DNA of 64,000 bases, from assembly GCA_036874045.1 (NCBI GenBank), contig CM072340.1, positions 1,565,001 to 1,629,000 on the forward strand, written 5' to 3'. This stretch comes from Cymodocea nodosa. Its lineage: Eukaryota; Streptophyta; Magnoliopsida; Alismatales; Cymodoceaceae. The notes under the pieces were generated by a model. It had not been told where the DNA came from, made no database searches, and saw only the letters and a list, made by a program, of their open reading frames with translations. The translations under genes and the position numbers were made by a program. This document shows, piece by piece, positions 59,312 through 64,000 of the stretch (positions are counted from its first letter, which is position 1; each line of letters opens with the position of its first letter).

Positions 59312-60565
59312 AAGTAAGGCTAGAAGCTTTACGATCTCCTAAGATATGAGTCGGTGCTTGGTGAAAATGGCTTCCCTTTCTGCGACACGATTACTCCTCA
59401 CAGTGGTTGTCAATCACTGTGTTTGGCTCTGAATCGACCTGACATTAGGAAAGTATCCTCATATACCTCTAATGGTTGGTGATTTTGGTGATGGTGTGGA
59501 GCTTCAGGGAACTTCCGATGCTTCCTGTAGTTAGCACGGTTCTCCACCTCTACACACACACTTTCTTTGTCTTTCTCCTCTTCTTTTATATTTCTTTTTG
59601 TAGTAACTACTTCTGCTTAGATGATCGGTTGGATTTCCTTCATTCATATTAACGATGGTGATTTCTTCTTCATCCCACGAGTGAATTCTTGCCTAATACG
59701 TGCAATCGTGGTTTTCCTTTGTATTGTATCTTCTTGTAACTCTTCTAGTTCTTATAAGTCTTCGTTTTAGTCAAACACTTATCTGTAACTCTTCGAGTTT
59801 TTGCACTTGTAAAACATGTGACTGAACATAGAAAACTTATTTGTTCGTTAGTTATTTTATAAAACTCAAACAGTTATCTATCCATGTGTATAAAAACTCG
59901 AATAGTTATCTAACTCTTTGATTTTCATTACCGAATGCACATGGAAAACACGTGACAACTTAAAATATTAAAAACACATGTGCAGATAACTTAACTATAC
60001 AAGTTTTTAACATAACTTTTCAACTAAAATGAAATGTTAACTATCTGAAAGTTTACTTCTCCTATTTCTACATAACACTAACACAATGCGTTACTCCAGT
60101 GTATATTCAAGTAACTCAACATGTATAGTTATGCTAACTTAACGAATTCAGATATTTCAGATACTTGCAAACCTAACTATACAATGCTCAGATGCATTTC
60201 AGATAGTTACCAGTTAACTTATCAAAAACCCACTTAAGTCATGCATTGATGTTTCAACAAGTGTACTCTAGAAAATAATAAAATATTCTTTAAGCATTTA
60301 AAAACATAATTGTCTGATACATGCAATATAACTCTCCGAAATAACAAAAAATTCAAATACTTAGGAATTTCAAAGGTTGTAATTCAATGACAGCTCAGAA
60401 ATGTACTTAATTAACGTTAATTTCTTGAAATTATGTAGATTCTTTCATTGAAGCATATAACGGTGCAATTATAACATAATGGTGTAATTCTCATATGATA
60501 AGCTAAATATTATGCAATTAACCATCATTTAAGCGTTAATATTATACACTTTTTCATTCTAAACA
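59312..60565 (-). repeat. LTR H: partial LTR, possibly the 5' LTR of element B
   Basis: Begins inside the LTR (AAGTAAGGCTAGAAGC, the counterpart of about 727 in LTR A) and ends at the family terminus TTCTAAACA at 60565. The R/U5 side is deleted. It is more divergent than A-F in the 59700-60200 region. Confidence 0.75.
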
Positions 60566-61655
60566 ACATGCCTTAATTACAGAATATGCATAATTTCAAG
60601 GAATTAGCGTTAATTAAATATCATTTTTGAAAGATTGAAAACCTCATAAAATTACTAGGGTAAGTTTACAGACTCTCGTAAAGTTACTAAGGTAAGTTTA
60701 CAGAATCTTGTAAAGTTAGGAATTATTTTACATGTCAACTTTTGAATGATTAAGAATTACTTCTTTTGCATATTAAATGTTAAATGTTATAAAAGTACTT
60801 GTTTTATTTAACTACAGAATTGAACGAGTATGTTGAGTTAAGCTTAACTCAATAAGGTAAGTCCGTTGAGTTATAGTTATGTCAACAAAGTAAGTCAGTT
60901 GAGTTACACTAACTCTATAGACCAGTTATTTTCTAATATTCAACTATGAGGAGTTGTAGGAATAGAAAATACGAAGGAAACTACATTGCACGAATTACGC
61001 CATGATCTAAATCATGAAATGAAGAAGTAATCATCATTGTTGATGTGAAGGAAGGAGTTCCAACTAGTTATTTAGGTAGAAGCAATTATTATTGAAATAA
61101 ATATAAAAAGAAAAAAGAAGAGAAAAAATAGGTGAAGAGAGCTGCGCTAACTGTAGCAAGTGTTGAATGTTCCTTAAAGCTCTACCACCACTACCACCAA
61201 TCATCAATCATCGAAGGTTTGTAAGGATACTTTTCGGATGTCGAGTGAATTCTAAGTTAAACACGGTGATTGACAACTACTATGAGGAGTGATCGCGTCG
61301 CAAGAAGGAAGGTCATTTTCACCAAGCACTGAATCATCTCTCAAGAGACAACAAAGCTTCTAGCCTTGGTTTCGAGTTGATGCCATTATACTGAAGAGGA
61401 GATCAACTTACAAAAGTCTTGGTTCACAATTCTATAGGGAGAGGAGTGCATGATCGTAAGTGATTAAGTTTTCAATGGTGTAATCTTGTCACATGTAGTG
61501 ACATAAGTTCTTACTGTCAATAGAGAATTTTACATTTCACCTTTCGTTCATCTTTAGGAACATATTTCAACAAAAACAAAACAAAAACTCATTATTTGTT
61601 TTTATATTTATCAAATCTGTGTTGTATCATTTGTTTTGTATTGTTAGTATTATTG
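60566..61655 (+). repeat. LTR I: partial diverged LTR in opposite orientation to H
   Basis: Landmarks of LTR G appear in the reverse direction: CTTCTTTTGCATATTAAATG, GAGTTAAGCTTAACTCAA modules at 60833-60900, a TATAAAAAG near 61100, and the CATGTAGTGACATAAG segment. The first bases of the LTR are missing. It abuts LTR H head to head. Confidence 0.6.
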
Positions 61656-61656
61656 A

Positions 61657-61860
61657 ATGTTCTATGTTTATTTTATTCTAGAAAATAGAAAATCATATTA
61701 TTTTATTATTTTATTATTAATGGCTAGAGATTTACTAACAATTCCAACTTCTTTTGTAGCATGTGAACAGACATTTAGTATTAGTGGTAATATATTAGAT
61801 GATAGAAGAACAATATTAAAAGATGATATTTTAGAAGCATTAATGTGTGCCAAAGATTGA
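61657..61860 (+). pseudogene. hAT transposase C-terminal dimerisation fragment
   Basis: The short ORF ends LLMARDLLTIPTSFVACEQT, followed by FSISGNILDDRRTILKDDIL and EALMCAKD. This matches the hAT C-terminal dimerisation signature (A-x-D-x-L-x-I-P ... E-x-x-F-S ... R-x-x-L ... E-A-L-x-C). No other part of a transposase is nearby. Probably a scrap of a class II element caught in the retroelement cluster. Confidence 0.8.
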
Positions 61861-62207
61861 GAGTTTACTTGTGTTCATGGATAGTAATAGAAAAATGACT
61901 TCATCAATGAATTTGTAAATTTAAATGTTTAAATATAATTATGTACATTAAATGTAAAAATATTTGATGTAATTACAAAATTAATGTAATTTTAATTTAA
62001 ATTCAGAAATAAAATAATTATTTTAACTTTATGACTTGTGTTTGAATGTGTTGATGGATGATGAATTATGAATGGTCTATTGATGATGTCTTGATATTGA
62101 TATTAATGTGATGAATCATGATTTATGAATAATGACTTACGTTTGATGTTCGTGTATTTATAAATAAAATAATGTATTTGAATGATGAATCGATTATTGA
62201 AAATGTT
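61861..62207. other. AT-rich spacer between the hAT fragment and LTR F
   Basis: Repeats of 'gatgaattatgaat' type; no gene and no recognisable element end. Confidence 0.5.
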
Positions 62208-64000
62208 TGTTTAGAATGAAAAAGTGCATATTATTAATGGTTAAATGATATTTAATTACATAATATTTAGCTTATCATATGAGAATTAAGCCATTATGTT
62301 ATAATTGCACTGTTATATGCTTTAATTGAAGAATCTGCTTAATTTTGAGGAATTAATGTCAATTTAATACATTTCTGAACTATCGGTAAGTTGCAGGCTA
62401 TGAAATTCTTAAGTATTCGAATTTTCTAATATTTCGGATAGTTAGGTTTAACATAACGAACATGTTTCAGATAATTATGTTTAACAGACCGAACATGTCG
62501 AATAGTTATGTTTAAATTACCGAACAATTATGTTTTGAAAGAATATTTTATTATTTTCTGAAGTACACATGTCGAAACCATAAGACATGACTTAAGTGAA
62601 CTTTCGGTGAGTTATCTATAACTATAAAAAATTGCAGCTAGACATCAGACAGTTATATGTATAACTCTCCGAAATCTCTTTTTATTTATAAAATAGCTGA
62701 GGACACGTGTCATGTTTTGGAAAAGTGACTTAAGTGGATTTTCGGTGAGTTATCTCTAACTATCCGAAATGCATCTGAGCATCAAATAGTTAGCTTTGTA
62801 ACTCTCCAAAATGTTATTTTATGATTAAACTACTGCTGACACATGTCGAGATCTGGTAGATTTACTTAAGTTATATATCGGTGAGTTATCTGTAACTATC
62901 CGAAATGCATTTGAGCGTCGGATAGTTAAGTTTATAAGTATTCGAAATGCACCTAAGCATCGGATAGTTAAATTTATGCACGTGCTTTATAGTTAAATCA
63001 ACGAAGAAAGTCCGTCGAGTTATCTATAACTCCACAGACTATGTCTTTTCTAATATGCCACTATAGCGATTGTAGGAACAAACAGTTGGAAGAGAAAAAA
63101 AACCACGTTTGCACGTATCGCGTAGGGAGAAGAAAGCATCGTTGTTGATATGAATGAAGGAAATCCAACCGACCATTCAAGTAGAAGCAGTTACTACTGA
63201 AGAAATATAAAAGAAAAGAAGAAAAAGAAGTAAAGTGTGTGATCGATGGACGGCCAATGTATACAGAGGAGGAGCATCGAGGTTTCTATAGATAATATCG
63301 GCAATTCTCCAAAGTACCACACCAACCATCGTTACCACCACCACAATCACCAACCATCGGAGGTCTGTGAGAATACTTTCTTGATGTTGGGTCGATTCCA
63401 AGCCAAACATAGTGCCTGACAACCACTGTAAGGAGTGATTGCGTCGCGGGAAGGGAAGCCATTTTCACCAAGCGCCGACTCATATTTCAGGAGATCATAA
63501 AGCTTTTAGCCTTGGCTTTGGGTTGATGCCTGTATGATGAAGAGGAGATCATCTTGCAATTTTGGACTCGCGATTCTATAGGGAGAGGAGACAGAATTGT
63601 AAGTGGTTTAATTTTCAGTGGTGTAATCGCATTGCAAGTAGTGATGAAAGTATTTACTATCGAGTGAGATTACTTTACATTTCACCTTTCGCACATTTCC
63701 ATGTTCATATTAAAACAAAAATACAAAAACAATTTATCTATGTTTGTATGTTGTATTTAAGTGTTGTATTGTTTGTGTTTTATCGTGATTAATGTTATCT
63801 TTATCAGTGTTGTGATTGTTTTATGTTGTTTTAGTTTTATAGTTTACTGAAATTGGTTCATTTAAAAGACTTAAATATTTTAATGGTTACTGTTTGAATT
63901 ATCTGAATGTTAGTATTGCTTAATGATAAATCCAATGTTAACTAACATTAAAGAGCTTAATTAATGTTATTTACAATTTGTGGAATCGCCCAATGGTTGG
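62208..64000 (+). repeat. LTR F, cut by the window end
   Basis: TGTTTAGAATG at 62208; the remaining sequence aligns with E to the 'cgcccaatggttgg' region at the window edge. Preceding bases are ATGTT. Whether it is a solo LTR or a 5' LTR cannot be seen. Confidence 0.9.
63206..63213 (+). promoter_or_regulatory. Candidate TATA box of LTR F
   Basis: TATAAAAG at the conserved position. Confidence 0.45.

Larger units (their letters stand above)
50872..60565 (-). mobile_element. Element B: second gag/F-box Athila-like element, internally deleted and nested
   Basis: On the minus strand: partial 5' LTR H (60565-59312), the ORF1 start remnant (59311-59234), an inserted solo LTR E, the ORF1 N-terminal half, a deletion junction at about 56410 fusing ORF1 to the gag C-terminus, the F-box ORF, the 3' non-coding region, PPT, and LTR B. 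The gene order is that of element A without pol. The outer flanks AAAAT (left) and ACATG (right) do not match, so H and B may not be an original pair, or later recombination replaced one end. Confidence 0.75.

Overview
This is plant nuclear DNA, AT-rich with GC-rich gene 5' ends. The evidence is three intron-bearing or plant-specific host loci (a PPR protein, a GH28 polygalacturonase-like enzyme, a trihelix transcription factor), a decayed chloroplast GroES-type co-chaperonin copy, and abundant Ty3/gypsy retroelements of the Athila kind. The sharp GC rise in PPR exon 1 and the trihelix exon hints at a monocot, but that is inference only.

Layout. 1-9910 is a minus-strand, 5'-truncated Athila-like element (element A): 3' LTR, polypurine tract, F-box-like ORF, gag, and a long upstream ORF1, with no pol. 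9930-14868 is AT-rich and repeat-derived sequence without a supported gene. 14869-37560 is the host-gene island: a two-exon PPR gene (minus), a long gene-poor AT-rich stretch (17150-26340), a five-exon GH28 gene (plus), a degenerate CPN20-like pseudogene (plus, introns retained) and a single-exon trihelix gene (plus). 37560-64000 is a nested retroelement cluster: a diverged LTR, a pol fragment (protease, RT, RNase H; minus), a plus-strand element with two LTRs, PBS and PPT but an internal deletion, a second gag/F-box element (element B, minus), a solo LTR with a perfect 5-bp target duplication inserted into element B, two partial LTRs, a hAT transposase scrap and a final LTR cut by the window edge.

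The most notable observation is that elements A and B share one architecture, ORF1 - gag - F-box-like ORF - internal purine tract - PPT - LTR. The F-box ORF sits where Athila-type elements may carry an env-like ORF, and no pol is visible. The two F-box copies are collinear over about 380 codons with no net frameshift. Each is broken only by two in-frame stops at different places, so the ORF was probably open in a recent common source. This looks like a non-autonomous retroelement family that captured and spread an F-box gene, presumably using pol from relatives such as the fragment at 40787-43788.

A second striking pattern is a family of short palindromes (10-bp arms CGTTGAGTTA / TAACTCAACG or the CGTGGAGTTA variant, with 4-5 base loops). 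They are scattered through the LTRs, between the ORFs and next to the ORF1 start. A separate longer-loop hairpin repeat (AACTATCCGA / TCGGATAGTT) fills the LTR U3 regions.

The 43.8-50.9 kb block carries the scar of an inversion. ATTTT before LTR C and AAAAT before LTR B form one target duplication in inverted orientation, and they separate two halves of one older pol-bearing element (50581-50871 and 43788 downward).

All homology calls are by eye from translated sequence and motif recognition; no database search was run.
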